From: Cupriavidus sp. YR651
GTDB lineage: Bacteria; Pseudomonadota; Gammaproteobacteria; Burkholderiales; Burkholderiaceae
Assembly: GCF_900101625.1 (NCBI RefSeq)
Contig: NZ_FMYZ01000022.1
Coordinates: 1 to 64,000 of the forward strand
Reading direction: 5' to 3'
DNA: 64,000 bases
The notes under the pieces were generated by a model. It did no database searches and had not been told where the DNA came from. It saw only the letters and a program-made list of their open reading frames with translations. Shown piece by piece: positions 44,019 to 53,333 of the stretch (position 1 is the stretch's first letter; every line of letters starts with the position of its first letter). The translations under genes and the position numbers were made by a program.

Positions 44019-45386
44019 TTACTCCGTCACCAGCCGTTCGAAGACCTTGGTGCAGTCGTCGCTGTCGACGATGGCCCACGCAAGGTTGAAGACGGCGTCC
44101 GTTTCCGATCCCAGGACCGGCTTCACCAGCTGGCGGAACTTGACCTTGATGTCCTCGCGGTTCATCGGGCTTCGGTGGGTGCCCTTGGGGTCGCGGGCAT
44201 GCACCTCGCGGGTAGTGCCGTCGGCCAGCGTCACCGTCGCGCGGATCTGAATCGTGCCGGGCCATTCGGCCTCGATCTTCTCGTCGACCACCACCTTGAT
44301 CTTCTGCATCAGCGCGCGCACCGTCGGGCTGGACAACATCTCTTCGGTGTACGACGCCAGAGTCACCCCACCGTCCAGCAGCGCGACCGCGACGACGTAG
44401 GGGAGGCTGTGGTCGGCGGTCTCGCGAGTCGTCGGCGCCCATTTGGCCGGCTCGCTGCCGGACTCGTGCCGCAGGAAACGCGAGGTGTGCAGCACCACCT
44501 CGCGAACCTGCGTGAGGTCCAGTCCCTCGCGCAGGCTCAGCGCGGCCCAGATGCCGATCTGGCAGTTGGCCGTCGCCGGGAAGTACTTCAGGCCGGAACG
44601 GAGCACGGCCCACTCGCCGAACGGCTCGAGGTTCATCGGGCCAGCCTGGCCCTCCATGATCTCGATGAAGCCGTGTCGGCCCTCGAAGGGGTCCGAGGGA
44701 CCGGTCAGGCCGTGCTCGGCAAGCTGGCAGGCGAAGACGGCCTGCCGGGTGCTCGCCGCGGTCGCCACGCCCTTGTAGTGCGAGAGTTCGCCGGCGCGAC
44801 TCGCCCGCAATGGCAGTCCGTTGGTCGCGGCCAGGGACACCGCCGTGCGGGTCTGGGCGCGGTCGTACTCGAGCATGTGCGCGATGCCGGCCGCCGTCGC
44901 GATGGCAACGGCAAAGCCCTGGTCGATCGAGAGGTAGTCAACCAGCGCCCCGTGGTCCTTGCGATAGGACCTGTGGCGCAACGAGATGCGGTGGAACACC
45001 TCGTAGGAGACCGCGATGCCGGCGAGCAAGGTACGTCCGGGCAGCCGGCGCGAGCCGGCTACCGCGATGAGCGCACCCAGGATGTCGCTGGGGTGCCCAC
45101 CGGTAAACGTGTCGTTGTAGTCGAGGTAGCGAATCATCGAGGTGTTCCAGAACGCCGCCATGTCCAGCGTGGCGACGGCGGAGCTGCCGATGACCGTGCC
45201 GCCCGCACCGCGTGGGAGGTCGGAAATCGCCGCCGCGGCGAGCGCGCCAGGGCAATCCCGCGCCGCCATCGCGCAGGCGATGGAGTCCACCAGGATGCCG
45301 GTCACGTGTTCGATCACGTGGTCAGGGATGTCTTCAGGCCGTACGCTGGCGACGAAGTCGGTGATCTGCTCGAGTGCGTGGTCCAT
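44019..45386 (-). CDS. MmgE/PrpD family protein (first of the pair)
   Basis: 455 residues and the first gene of the operon. Family segments are ILVDSIACAMAARDCPG, NTSMIRYLDYNDTFTGGHPSD and VFHRISLRHRSYRKD, with the RHGFIEIMEG region in the middle. It shares only family-level resemblance with its neighbour. Two PrpD-like paralogues in tandem may form a heterodimer or catalyse two dehydration or isomerisation steps. ATG at 45386 has GAGAGGA upstream; the longer start gives no family match. Confidence 0.88.
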   Translation of the reverse strand: MDHALEQITDFVASVRPEDIPDHVIEHVTGILVDSIACAMAARDCPGALAAAAISDLPRGAGGTVIGSSAVATLDMAAFWNTSMIRYLDYNDTFTGGHPSDILGALIAVAGSRRLPGRTLLAGIAVSYEVFHRISLRHRSYRKDHGALVDYLSIDQGFAVAIATAAGIAHMLEYDRAQTRTAVSLAATNGLPLRASRAGELSHYKGVATAASTRQAVFACQLAEHGLTGPSDPFEGRHGFIEIMEGQAGPMNLEPFGEWAVLRSGLKYFPATANCQIGIWAALSLREGLDLTQVREVVLHTSRFLRHESGSEPAKWAPTTRETADHSLPYVVAVALLDGGVTLASYTEEMLSSPTVRALMQKIKVVVDEKIEAEWPGTIQIRATVTLADGTTREVHARDPKGTHRSPMNREDIKVKFRQLVKPVLGSETDAVFNLAWAIVDSDDCTKVFERLVTE

Positions 45387-45754
45387 CGGTGTCCTCTCCA
45401 ATTGCTTTGGTGTGTGAGTTGTCTCGTGAATCGGGGGTCGCGTGTCGTGGACCGCAGTCATGCCGCGACTGCCCAATTCCTCGTTGCAGATTAAGGTCGG
45501 GCCTATCCCCTGTCATCCGCCGAATTCCACAAGATGGAAATCTCGGACTCCCGCGCCCTTCCCCACTGATACCTGGCAGCTATCGCCAGGGAAAACACGC
45601 CATCTTTTGATGCTCGCCCCAAGCCAGTAGGCTTCCCTCGGGGTGCCAGCGCGGGCCGCGTTTTTGCGCCGATTGCGCGCTGCAGCAATCTTTCCCGCAA
45701 TGCCTCCGGGCCATGGCCCCCCGCCCTATACAAACAGAGAGACAGGAATTCCCA
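45387..45754. other. Divergent promoter region between MmgE/PrpD operon and FAH gene
   Basis: About 370 bases. The only clear element is the ribosome site GACAGGA before 45755. No dyad of note was seen. A regulator gene for either side is not adjacent. Confidence 0.4.
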
Positions 45755-46636
45755 ATGCGTTACGTCCGCTTTATCTTCGAAGGCAACAAATACCTGGGCG
45801 CCCGTGAAGGCGACAAGATCCGCATCCTCGGCGAGGCATCGATCGAGCACCTGCTGGGCACCGGCGTGGACCTGGAAACCTACGCCAATACGCAGCCCGG
45901 CGGTCGGTTGGTGGATGAGGCCGACATCACGTTCCTGCCGGTCGTCGAGCATCCCGCCAAGATCTTCTGCATCGGCCTGAACTACGCCGACCACACCCGG
46001 GAAAGCCAGTACGAGCAGCCCGCGTATCCCACCATTTTTCCGCGCTATGACACCAGCCTGGTGGGCCACGGCCAGCCGATCGTCCGCCCGCGCGTGTCGG
46101 ACACGCTGGACTACGAGGGCGAACTGGCCGTGGTGCTGAAGAAGGGGGGCCGCCACATCCGCAAGGAAGATGCGCTGGATTGCATCGCAGGCTATGCGCT
46201 GTTCAACGACGGGTCCGTGCGCGAGTACCAGTTCGTCACGCCGCAATGGACCGTCGGCAAGAACTTCGATGCCACCGGCGCCTTCGGCCCGGAACTGGTC
46301 ACTGCCAGCGAAGTGCCGCGCGGCGCCCGGGGGCTGCAGCTGGAAACGCGCCTCAACGGCGAGGTCGTGCAATCGGCCAGCACTGACACGATGGTCTTCG
46401 ACATCGCCACGCTGATCGCCGTGATCAGCGAAGCCATCACGCTGGAGCCCAGCGACGTCATCGTGACCGGTACGCCGTCCGGCATCGGCTGGGCCCGCCA
46501 GCCCCGGCTGCTGATGCGCCCCGGCGATGTCTGCGAGGTATCGGTGACGGGCTTCGCGCCGCTGCGCAACACAATCGCCGACGAGGAGGTTGCCGCCAGC
46601 GCCGCCGAGGCCAGCCCCGCCATGCGCGCCGCCTGA
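45755..46636 (+). CDS. Fumarylacetoacetate hydrolase family protein
   Basis: 293 residues. The FAH fold is shown by KIFCIGLNYADHTRESQYEQP near residue 72, the metal-binding Glu-x-Glu in DYEGELAVVL and an Asp at CIAGYALFNDGSVREYQ, and TGTPSGIGWAR near 250. Metal-dependent members hydrolyse or decarboxylate acylpyruvates such as products of aromatic meta-cleavage. Placed 24 bases before an extradiol dioxygenase gene, it is the likely hydrolase of its ring-fission product. Confidence 0.9.
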   Translation: MRYVRFIFEGNKYLGAREGDKIRILGEASIEHLLGTGVDLETYANTQPGGRLVDEADITFLPVVEHPAKIFCIGLNYADHTRESQYEQPAYPTIFPRYDTSLVGHGQPIVRPRVSDTLDYEGELAVVLKKGGRHIRKEDALDCIAGYALFNDGSVREYQFVTPQWTVGKNFDATGAFGPELVTASEVPRGARGLQLETRLNGEVVQSASTDTMVFDIATLIAVISEAITLEPSDVIVTGTPSGIGWARQPRLLMRPGDVCEVSVTGFAPLRNTIADEEVAASAAEASPAMRAA

Positions 46637-46660
46637 CCGCCATCGCCAGGGAGGAGACCG

Positions 46661-47644
46661 ATGACAACACAAGCGGAGAATGGTGGCGCGGGGGATCGCC
46701 CGGCGTCGGCCCATTCAACTGGCGGCGCCGAAGCTCGCCCGGCGTCGGTGCATTCGATTGGCCACTACGCGCTGACGGTGCCGGACATGGATCGCGCCGC
46801 GCACTTTCATCGCGCGTTTGGCCTGAGCGTGGTGCCCGATGGCGATGGCCTGGCGCTGCTGGCACAGGGCGAACATATCTGGGCGCGACTGCTGCCGGGC
46901 GAGCGCAAGGCGCTGGCGTGGCTCAGCTTCCACTGCTTCGCCGGCGATTTCGATGCGATCCGCCAGCAGCTCGTTGCCGCCGGCGTCGCCTTTGCCGGTG
47001 ACTCGCCCCACGCCACGCAGGAGGGCCTCTGGTTCTACGATGTCGACGGCAACCTTGTGCAGGTAAAGGTCGGCCCGAAGACCGCCCCGAGTGCCAAGAG
47101 CCCGTTGCGCGATATCCATGCGCGCGCGGACCAGCGCGGCGCCCGCGTGCGCAGCCAGGTCACCACGGTGCGCCCGCGTCGGCTATCGCATGTGCTGCTG
47201 TTCACGCCCGACGTGTCGCGCGCGCTGGCGTTCTACGGGTCCGCGCTGGGGCTGCGCCTCTCCGATCGGTCGGGCGACGGTATTGCGTTCACGCACGCGC
47301 CGCACGGTTGCGATCACCACCTCGTGGCATTCGCCAGGAGCACCGCGCGGGGCTGGCATCACGCCGCCTGGGACGTGGCGAGCATCGACGAGGTGGGCCA
47401 GGGCGCCGCGCAGATGGCGGAGGCCGGCTATACGGAAGGCTGGGGCATGGGCCGGCACGTCCTGGGCTCCAACTTCTTCCACTATGTGCGCGACCCATGG
47501 GGCTCGTTCTGCGAGTATTCCGCCGACATCGACTACATCTCCGCCGGACAGCCCTGGCCCGCAGGTGACTACCCGGCGGAAGACGCGCTGTATCAGTGGG
47601 GGCCGGAAGTACCGCCCTACTTTGTTCACAACGCGGAGGCGTGA
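46661..47644 (+). CDS. Extradiol ring-cleavage dioxygenase of the VOC superfamily
   Basis: 327 residues with two VOC modules (about 30-140 and 170-290). The second, catalytic module has the 2-His-1-carboxylate iron site: His in RRLSHVLLFTPD, His in RGWHHAAWDV and Glu in GSFCEYSADI. This is the type I extradiol class that opens catechols next to the hydroxyls. The N-terminal 30 residues are a Gly/Ala-rich extension. The GGGAGGAG site precedes the ATG. Together with the FAH protein it could degrade a catechol to pyruvate-type products. Confidence 0.9.
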   Translation: MTTQAENGGAGDRPASAHSTGGAEARPASVHSIGHYALTVPDMDRAAHFHRAFGLSVVPDGDGLALLAQGEHIWARLLPGERKALAWLSFHCFAGDFDAIRQQLVAAGVAFAGDSPHATQEGLWFYDVDGNLVQVKVGPKTAPSAKSPLRDIHARADQRGARVRSQVTTVRPRRLSHVLLFTPDVSRALAFYGSALGLRLSDRSGDGIAFTHAPHGCDHHLVAFARSTARGWHHAAWDVASIDEVGQGAAQMAEAGYTEGWGMGRHVLGSNFFHYVRDPWGSFCEYSADIDYISAGQPWPAGDYPAEDALYQWGPEVPPYFVHNAEA

Positions 47645-47780
47645 ACGACTGGATAACGGCTGGGGGCGTTTGCAACGTTGCAAACCCAAATAAAAGAGCT
47701 CATCGCCGATTTCCGGGGAAGGTCGCCATGCCGCAGAGTTCGACTCCTGCCCTCGAATCAAGGTCCTTCGAGCTTGCGCA

Positions 47781-48314
47781 TCAGCCAATAATCAGAGACA
47801 GGAAGAACGTTGCAATCCAAACCCAGAAGTATGCGGGGGATTGTTGCAGGGCTGTCTTGCGCTTCCACAGATACACGGGGACGAGAAAGGCGAAACGCTC
47901 AATTTGGTTAACATCCGCGCCGGTCTTCTTAAGCTGACGGACATCAAATAGGCTGAGACCGACATTTAGTACGAGCGTGATCCACCAAAAACGATTGAGC
48001 TGGCTCTCGCTAACAAACTCGCCGTACACGACGCCGGCGACAAACCCTTGTAGGAGGAGCCCAAGAATTGGCGCGATTGCCAGGGTCCACACTAGACCGT
48101 TGTTAATGCGGTGGCCGGGTAGGACCGGTGGCGCGCTCACGTTGCCAAGGTGCATCGCAAGCGGCGTCTGGGACAGGGGTTTCCAGTCATGAAATCCGGT
48201 CTGCCAGACAAGCGTTTGGCTGTTTATCGCACGATCTCCGACAAGCCTCACGATGTCGGTCTCGGATACGGGGCCGAGGCGCTCGCCGTTTTTTTCATAA
48301 TGCCACACGGTCAT
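47781..48314 (-). CDS. GYF_2 (DUF4339) domain membrane protein
   Basis: 177 residues. The N-terminal 50 residues match DUF4339/GYF_2 (WHYEKNGERLGPVSETDIVRL and WQTGFHDWKPL), a domain that often couples to membrane segments. At least three hydrophobic segments follow (about 75-95, 108-125, 160-177). Function is unknown. It stands alone between the dioxygenase operon and the LacI region. Confidence 0.75.
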   Translation of the reverse strand: MTVWHYEKNGERLGPVSETDIVRLVGDRAINSQTLVWQTGFHDWKPLSQTPLAMHLGNVSAPPVLPGHRINNGLVWTLAIAPILGLLLQGFVAGVVYGEFVSESQLNRFWWITLVLNVGLSLFDVRQLKKTGADVNQIERFAFLVPVYLWKRKTALQQSPAYFWVWIATFFLSLIIG

Positions 48315-48845
48315 GTCATGAACTCCTATTTCGTGGTTATCCGATGATCAAATTTGGAAGAATGTGAAGGCAGGATTTTGTCGGTCAGGATAGCCCTGCT
48401 AAAGTCGACCGCCCCGCCCCGGGGCACGCATCGCTACGCGTCAGCCCCGCAAACACACCTATTGTCGGCAGTTCGTAAGCGTTCAATACCAGACGTCGGA
48501 GGGGGTTGCGAAGGGTACAAGACGACCGGGTGTATATCTCTGGTCGGGCTGTTCGGTATCTTGAAGGGACTATCGAGATCCCGGAAGCGTAGGGGCCCGT
48601 TGTACCGCGGAAGCCGCCATTGAAGTCGCATTGGGCCGAAGGGCTGAATCGGGTCGTTCAGTCGCATCTGGCTGCGGCGGCCGGAAATCCCTAGCTCATC
48701 AAGAGCCCCTACCGGCTGCGACCAACCACCCTTGACTACGCTCCCTTGATCCCAGGTGGCCGGTCAGGATGGAAGCAATGCGATAGTCGTTCCAACGGAA
48801 TGTGGATTAGGCCAAGCGGTTAGATGTCGTCGGCTTTCACCACGC
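48315..48845. other. Intergenic region without recognised gene
   Basis: 530 bases. Minus-strand frames such as PIQPFGPMRLQWRLPRYNGP look semi-regular but lack start signals or known relatives. It may contain a decayed mobile segment. No terminator or operator was obvious. Confidence 0.35.
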
Positions 48846-49880
48846 TCATGCAGGCGCCGCAATACGCGAGTCTCGCATCGCACATGATTCCCCCAATACC
48901 AAATCCAGCGGCACGCTGACGCTTCTTGGCAGAGATTCGGTGATGCCTTCAAGACGATCGAGCATCAGTCGCGCTGCGACTTCCGCAGCCGCTTCAATAT
49001 TGAAGCGCAGTGTGGTCAGCGGTGGGTACATTAGCTCAAGGGTCTCCGGTGTACCAATTCCGATAACCGAGAGGTCGCGTGGAATATCTAAACCAGCCCT
49101 GCGCGCTGCATAGACAGCGCCTGAAAGCAGGCGAGTGCCAAGCGCAATAATGGCAGTCGGCGGTTGGTCCAGGGCCAGCATGGCACTCATCTGCACGCGG
49201 GACGAATCCACTGCGGAACGCGACATGAACACCAGTCCAGGATCATAGGCAATGCTGGCGGCCGCCAGGCCGTCCTGGTATCCCAACAGCTTTTCGCGGC
49301 CAGGGCGGATGTGCTCGCCAGGGCCAAACAGCGCGATGCGACGGTGCCCCAGTGAGACCAGGTAATCCACTGACTGCCGGACGCCGGCGCGATGGTCGAG
49401 CATGACCGCATCCATTGGTACGGGGGTTTCCCGATCCAGGATTACGACAGGCAGCTCGCACGAACTGAACAGGAATTCCGCGGGCGACTCACTTTCCACG
49501 CTGGGCGCGGCAATGATTCCCTCTAGCCGACGCGTCTCGAAGAGCGAGACCAGCTCGCGATCCCGGTGCGGCTGATCCAGCGTATTCCCGACAACCAGCG
49601 AATACCCGGCGTCCTGCATGTGACGCTCCACCTCGCTGAAGTGCGCGGCCAGCAGCGGGTTGCGGATGTTTGAGACTAGGTATCCCACCGTGCGGCTGCG
49701 TCCGGTACGCAGATGCCGGGCGGCGAAGCTCGGAGCGTAGCCGAGTGTTTCCACCGCGGCCAGCACGCGAGCCCGCAATTTTGCGCTCGCATAGCCTGTC
49801 CCGTTCAGCACGCGTGACACGCTGCCGATCGAAACGCCCGCAGCCTCAGCAACATCCCTCACAGATACGCGTTGCGTCAT
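48846..49880 (-). CDS. LacI-family transcriptional repressor
   Basis: 344 residues. The helix-turn-helix and hinge are at residues 3-60 (SVRDVAEAAGVSIGSVSRVL and later LGYAPSFAARHLRTGRSRTV) and the periplasmic-binding-type effector domain follows. It is divergent from the operon at 49991-56641. Two GAAAACGTT-containing sites sit in the shared promoter. The ligand pocket cannot be read, but position makes the substrate of that operon the likely inducer. The start overlaps the promoter operator at 49893 region only by spacing. Confidence 0.92.
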   Translation of the reverse strand: MTQRVSVRDVAEAAGVSIGSVSRVLNGTGYASAKLRARVLAAVETLGYAPSFAARHLRTGRSRTVGYLVSNIRNPLLAAHFSEVERHMQDAGYSLVVGNTLDQPHRDRELVSLFETRRLEGIIAAPSVESESPAEFLFSSCELPVVILDRETPVPMDAVMLDHRAGVRQSVDYLVSLGHRRIALFGPGEHIRPGREKLLGYQDGLAAASIAYDPGLVFMSRSAVDSSRVQMSAMLALDQPPTAIIALGTRLLSGAVYAARRAGLDIPRDLSVIGIGTPETLELMYPPLTTLRFNIEAAAEVAARLMLDRLEGITESLPRSVSVPLDLVLGESCAMRDSRIAAPA

Positions 49881-49892
49881 GGTCTTCCCTAA

Positions 49893-49905
49893 TGAAAACG
49901 TTCCA
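49893..49905. promoter_or_regulatory. LacI operator half-match near own start
   Basis: TGAAAACGTTCCA matches the first ten of the sixteen bases of the strong site. It is 12 bases upstream of the LacI start, so autoregulation is possible. Confidence 0.55.
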
Positions 49906-49970
49906 CAGTTGGACGCCAGTTTTTCCGACTGTTAATTTACCACCACGCCATTTTTTCTGTCATTTCTTAA

Positions 49971-49986
49971 CGGAAAACGTTTTCCG
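49971..49986. promoter_or_regulatory. LacI-type operator, perfect palindrome
   Basis: CGGAAAACGTTTTCCG is a perfect 16-bp palindrome with the central CG pair typical of LacI/GalR sites. It ends four bases before the start codon of the Bug gene, so a bound repressor would block transcription directly. Confidence 0.88.
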
Positions 49987-49990
49987 AAAC

Positions 49991-51010
49991 ATGCAAAAAA
50001 TCGCTCATCGAGGCGTCCCGCACCGGAGACCCTGCTTGCTGTACCGACTGCTGCCAGGCCTGCTCGCAGCAACAGTCATTTCAATGCTTGCCACGCCGAC
50101 CCCGGCGCAGACCTATCCGTCCCGACCGGTCCGCCTCGTCGTCCCCTTCCCGCCCGGCGGTACGGCTGATGTGTTCGGCCGCCTGCTGGCCCAGCAATTG
50201 ATGCAATCGCTCGGCCAGCCATTTGTGGTGGACAACCGCGCAGGGGCCGGCGGCAATATCGCAGCCGGAGCTGTCGCCAATGCGGCCGCCGACGGCTACA
50301 CCGTGCTGCTCGGCACGATCGGCACGCACGGCATCAATCCCAGCCTGTACAGCAACCTGCCGTACTCACCTCGCAAGGACTTCCAGCCGGTGGCGTTGGT
50401 CTCTTCCGGCGCCAACGTACTCGTTGTCCATCCCGACGTGCCAGCCCGTACGGTCAAGGAGCTAATTGCGCTGGCAAAAAGCCGGCCTGGCCAGTTGATG
50501 ATGGGCTCGTCGGGCAATGGCAGCAGCATTCATATGTCCGGTGAACTGTTCCAGGCGACGACCGGCACACGCTTTACACACGTGCCCTACCGCGGCGCGT
50601 CTGCGGCCCTCACGGACCTCATGGGCGGCCGCGTCCACCTGATGTTTGACAACGTGCCGTCTTCGCTTCCTCTGATCGCCAAAGGACTGGTGCGACCCCT
50701 TGCGGTCACTTCGGCACGTCGCTTACCCGCGTTGCCCGATGTGCCTACCCTCGCGGAAGCCGGTGTCCCGGGCTACAGCGTCAGCAATTGGAGCGGCCTC
50801 TTCGTGCCGGCAAACACACCGCCTGATGTCGTAGATCGCCTGAATGACGCCGTGAGGAAAGCCGTGACTAGCGACACGATGCGAAAGCGCTTTGTCGAAA
50901 TGGGCGCTGACACACAGGCCATGAGCCCCACGGAGTTCGCTCGTTTCGTGGACGACGAGATGGTCAGATGGGCCCGGATCGTCAAAGTGTCGGGAGCGCG
51001 GCCGGAATGA
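49991..51010 (+). CDS. Bug/TctC-family solute-binding protein
   Basis: 339 residues with a signal peptide of about 38 residues ending TPTPAQ. Typical motifs are YPSRPVRLVVPFPPGGTADVFGR, NRAGAGGNIAAGAVANAAADGYT and HVPYRGASAALTDLMGG. It is the first gene of the operon under the LacI operator. It should bind the starting carboxylate in the periplasm. No matching TctA/TctB membrane genes are present in the window. Confidence 0.92.
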   Translation: MQKIAHRGVPHRRPCLLYRLLPGLLAATVISMLATPTPAQTYPSRPVRLVVPFPPGGTADVFGRLLAQQLMQSLGQPFVVDNRAGAGGNIAAGAVANAAADGYTVLLGTIGTHGINPSLYSNLPYSPRKDFQPVALVSSGANVLVVHPDVPARTVKELIALAKSRPGQLMMGSSGNGSSIHMSGELFQATTGTRFTHVPYRGASAALTDLMGGRVHLMFDNVPSSLPLIAKGLVRPLAVTSARRLPALPDVPTLAEAGVPGYSVSNWSGLFVPANTPPDVVDRLNDAVRKAVTSDTMRKRFVEMGADTQAMSPTEFARFVDDEMVRWARIVKVSGARPE

Positions 51011-51069
51011 GATCTCTAGCCTCGTGTCGTGCGGCAATCGTGTCGGCCAATCTTCAAACCGGAGTACTT

Positions 51070-52617
51070 ATGCAGCCGATTGACTTCCTTCTGAGAACCG
51101 CAAACTCGTTTCCCCAGCGTATCGCCCTGGAAGCAGACGATGTCTCAGTCACTTACGGCGAACTAGCCCGGCAAGTGTCTGCGCTAGCCACCGCCTTCCA
51201 GGACATCGACCCGGCGCCCGGTTCACGGGTGGCCATCTGTGCCGGCAACAGCGTCCCGCACGTAATCGCCCTACTGGCGACCCTGGCGGCAGGCAAAACC
51301 TGGGTGCCACTCAATCCACGCGGCGCGGGCCCGGAACTGGCCAGGATCATCGAGTTCACGACACCGTCGATTCTCGTGTTTGACGAAGCCCACCGTGAGC
51401 AGTGTTGCTACGCGGTCCCGGCCGGCACGCGGCGCATTGTTTGCGGTACCCACCCGTCCATGCCGGACAGTATTGAGGCCATGCTGACGGCATCGCGAGG
51501 GCGTGTCCCTCGACGCCATTCAAGGGACTTGTCCGAAATCCAGGCCATCAAGTTCACTGGTGGTACGACGGGCGCCCCTAAAGGCGTCATGCAGTCCTTG
51601 CGTGCCTGGAATGCCACGGTCGTATCGATCCTGACAGCAATGCAATTGCGGGACGATGAGCGCTATCTCGCAGTGGCATCGATCACTCACGGCACGTCGA
51701 CCTTCCTTCTTCCCGTGTTCGCCTGCGGGGGAACGATTGTCCTGGCGGGTTCGACCAGGCCGAAGTCAGTACTGGACCAACTCGAAAGTGGCCGCATCAC
51801 CGCGACCTTCATGCCGCCCACGTTGATCTACGACTTGCTCGATGAACCCGGTGTTGCTGAGCGGGACTGGTCGCACCTGCGGCATCTGGTCTATGCCGCC
51901 GCGCCGATGCGAGCAGACCGCATCGCCCAGGCCATCGAGGTGTTCGGCACGCTTGAGACATCGTTCGGACAGACCGAGGCGCCTGCGGTCATTGCCTACA
52001 TGCCTGCAGCCGACCTGCGCAATCCAATGCGCCACGGATCTGTGGGCCGCGCCACCTCTCTGACCGAGATTGGGATCATGGCCCCAGACGGCAACCTGCT
52101 GCCGCCGGGAGAGGCCGGAGAAATCGTCGTTCGAGGCGAACTATTGATGAGCGGCTACTGGCGACAGCCAGAAAAGACCGCTGAGACCATCGTCGAAGGC
52201 TGGCTGCATACCGGCGATGGCGGATACCTGGATCCGGAAGGATTTCTCTACTTGAAGGACCGGCTGCGAGACATGGTCATCAGCGGCGGCTTCAACGTCT
52301 ACCCGAGCGACGTCGAGAATGCCTTGGGTGAGCATACAGCCGTCTGCCGGTGCGCGGTCTTCGGCGTCGAGGATCCACGCTGGGGTGAAGCCGTACATGC
52401 CGCCGTCCAACTCAGGCCCGGCACGGACGTGTCGGCCGATACGCTCAGGGCCATTGTCAGAGCTCGGCTCGGCCCCGTCCAGACGCCCAAACAAATCCAC
52501 TTTCTGGACAGCCTACCTCTGACCGCGAACGGCAAGGTTTCTAAACAGGCCCTCCGGGCCCAGTTGACGAGTTCGAACGTCAAGGTCCATTCCCCCAAGG
52601 AGACGCTCGCATCATGA
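51070..52617 (+). CDS. AMP-dependent acyl-CoA ligase
   Basis: 515 residues. It has the AMP-binding motif IKFTGGTTGAPKGVMQSL, the SFGQTEAP motif and the hinge YLKDRLRDMVISGGFNVYPSDV, with the catalytic Lys in LTANGKVSKQAL. This is the acyl-CoA synthetase/benzoate- or malonate-like class; the length and the PRxRMxR-type hinge give no substrate. It should activate the acid that the Bug proteins bind. Start at 51070 has GGAG six bases upstream. The stop overlaps the next start by four bases. Confidence 0.9.
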   Translation: MQPIDFLLRTANSFPQRIALEADDVSVTYGELARQVSALATAFQDIDPAPGSRVAICAGNSVPHVIALLATLAAGKTWVPLNPRGAGPELARIIEFTTPSILVFDEAHREQCCYAVPAGTRRIVCGTHPSMPDSIEAMLTASRGRVPRRHSRDLSEIQAIKFTGGTTGAPKGVMQSLRAWNATVVSILTAMQLRDDERYLAVASITHGTSTFLLPVFACGGTIVLAGSTRPKSVLDQLESGRITATFMPPTLIYDLLDEPGVAERDWSHLRHLVYAAAPMRADRIAQAIEVFGTLETSFGQTEAPAVIAYMPAADLRNPMRHGSVGRATSLTEIGIMAPDGNLLPPGEAGEIVVRGELLMSGYWRQPEKTAETIVEGWLHTGDGGYLDPEGFLYLKDRLRDMVISGGFNVYPSDVENALGEHTAVCRCAVFGVEDPRWGEAVHAAVQLRPGTDVSADTLRAIVRARLGPVQTPKQIHFLDSLPLTANGKVSKQALRAQLTSSNVKVHSPKETLAS

Positions 52618-53333
52618 TTCCCGAATCCATACTTGTTACCGGAGGCTCTGGTGGTATCGGGTGGGCCCTGTGCCAAACCCTGGCGAGGCGCGGCTGCCAT
52701 GTCGTCAGCGTCGACCGCGTCGCGCCGCCCCAGCAGGACGTTGTGGAATTCTACGAAGCAGACATGGCCAGTGAAGCTGAGCTCGCCGCAGTCTTGCGCG
52801 ATGCCTGTGGCAAACATGCGTTCGGTGGGCTCGTCAACAATGTGGCCACGCTGCGTGCCGCCAACCTCGACGATACGAGGTTGGAAGACTTTGACAACCA
52901 GATGCTGGTTAATGCCCGCGCTGCCCTGCAATGCGCCCAAGCGGTGATCCCCACCATGCGCGCGGCTCGGCAGGGTCGCATTGTCAACATTTCCAGCCGT
53001 GCGGCGCTTGGCAAGGAAATGCGCACGGCCTACGCCGCGACCAAGGGCGCCCTCAACGCAATGACTCGGACGTGGGCGCTTGAACTGGGCGCGGACGGCA
53101 TTACCGTGAATGCGGTCGCGCCCGGGCCGATCGCCACGGCGGCGTTCGGCGCGGCCAATCCGGCACAGCAAGCGTTGACGCAGCGTATCGTCTCTGGCGT
53201 TCCCGTGAAACGGCTGGGCACGGCCGACGACATCGTCCATGCCGTGGAGTTCTTCCTGGATACGCGGGCATCCTTCGTGACCGGGCAGATATTGCATGTC
53301 TGCGGCGGTATTACCGTGGGGTTGTCCGCATGA
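52614..53333 (+). CDS. Short-chain dehydrogenase/reductase (SDR)
   Basis: 239 residues. TGGSGGIGWALC at residues 9-20, NNVA at about 80, catalytic Ser in IVNISSRAA and Tyr-Lys in YAATKGA are present. It starts in the stop of the ligase gene (ATGA) and its stop overlaps the next start in the same way. It probably reduces or oxidises a CoA-bound keto/hydroxy group in the pathway. Confidence 0.9.
   Translation: MIPESILVTGGSGGIGWALCQTLARRGCHVVSVDRVAPPQQDVVEFYEADMASEAELAAVLRDACGKHAFGGLVNNVATLRAANLDDTRLEDFDNQMLVNARAALQCAQAVIPTMRAARQGRIVNISSRAALGKEMRTAYAATKGALNAMTRTWALELGADGITVNAVAPGPIATAAFGAANPAQQALTQRIVSGVPVKRLGTADDIVHAVEFFLDTRASFVTGQILHVCGGITVGLSA

Noticed and set aside
42921..45494. Plus-strand open frame of about 850 codons
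   Set aside because: It is antisense to the two MmgE/PrpD genes and has shadow-like composition.
47720..47765. Stretch resembling the 3' end of a tRNA (GAGTTCGACTCCTGC)
   Set aside because: Only a T-arm-like piece with a bulge is present, no acceptor or anticodon arm; a possible relic of an attachment site but too weak to call.
48434..48667. Minus-strand frame in the gap before the LacI gene
   Set aside because: No start signal, no family and Pro/Arg-rich; not called.
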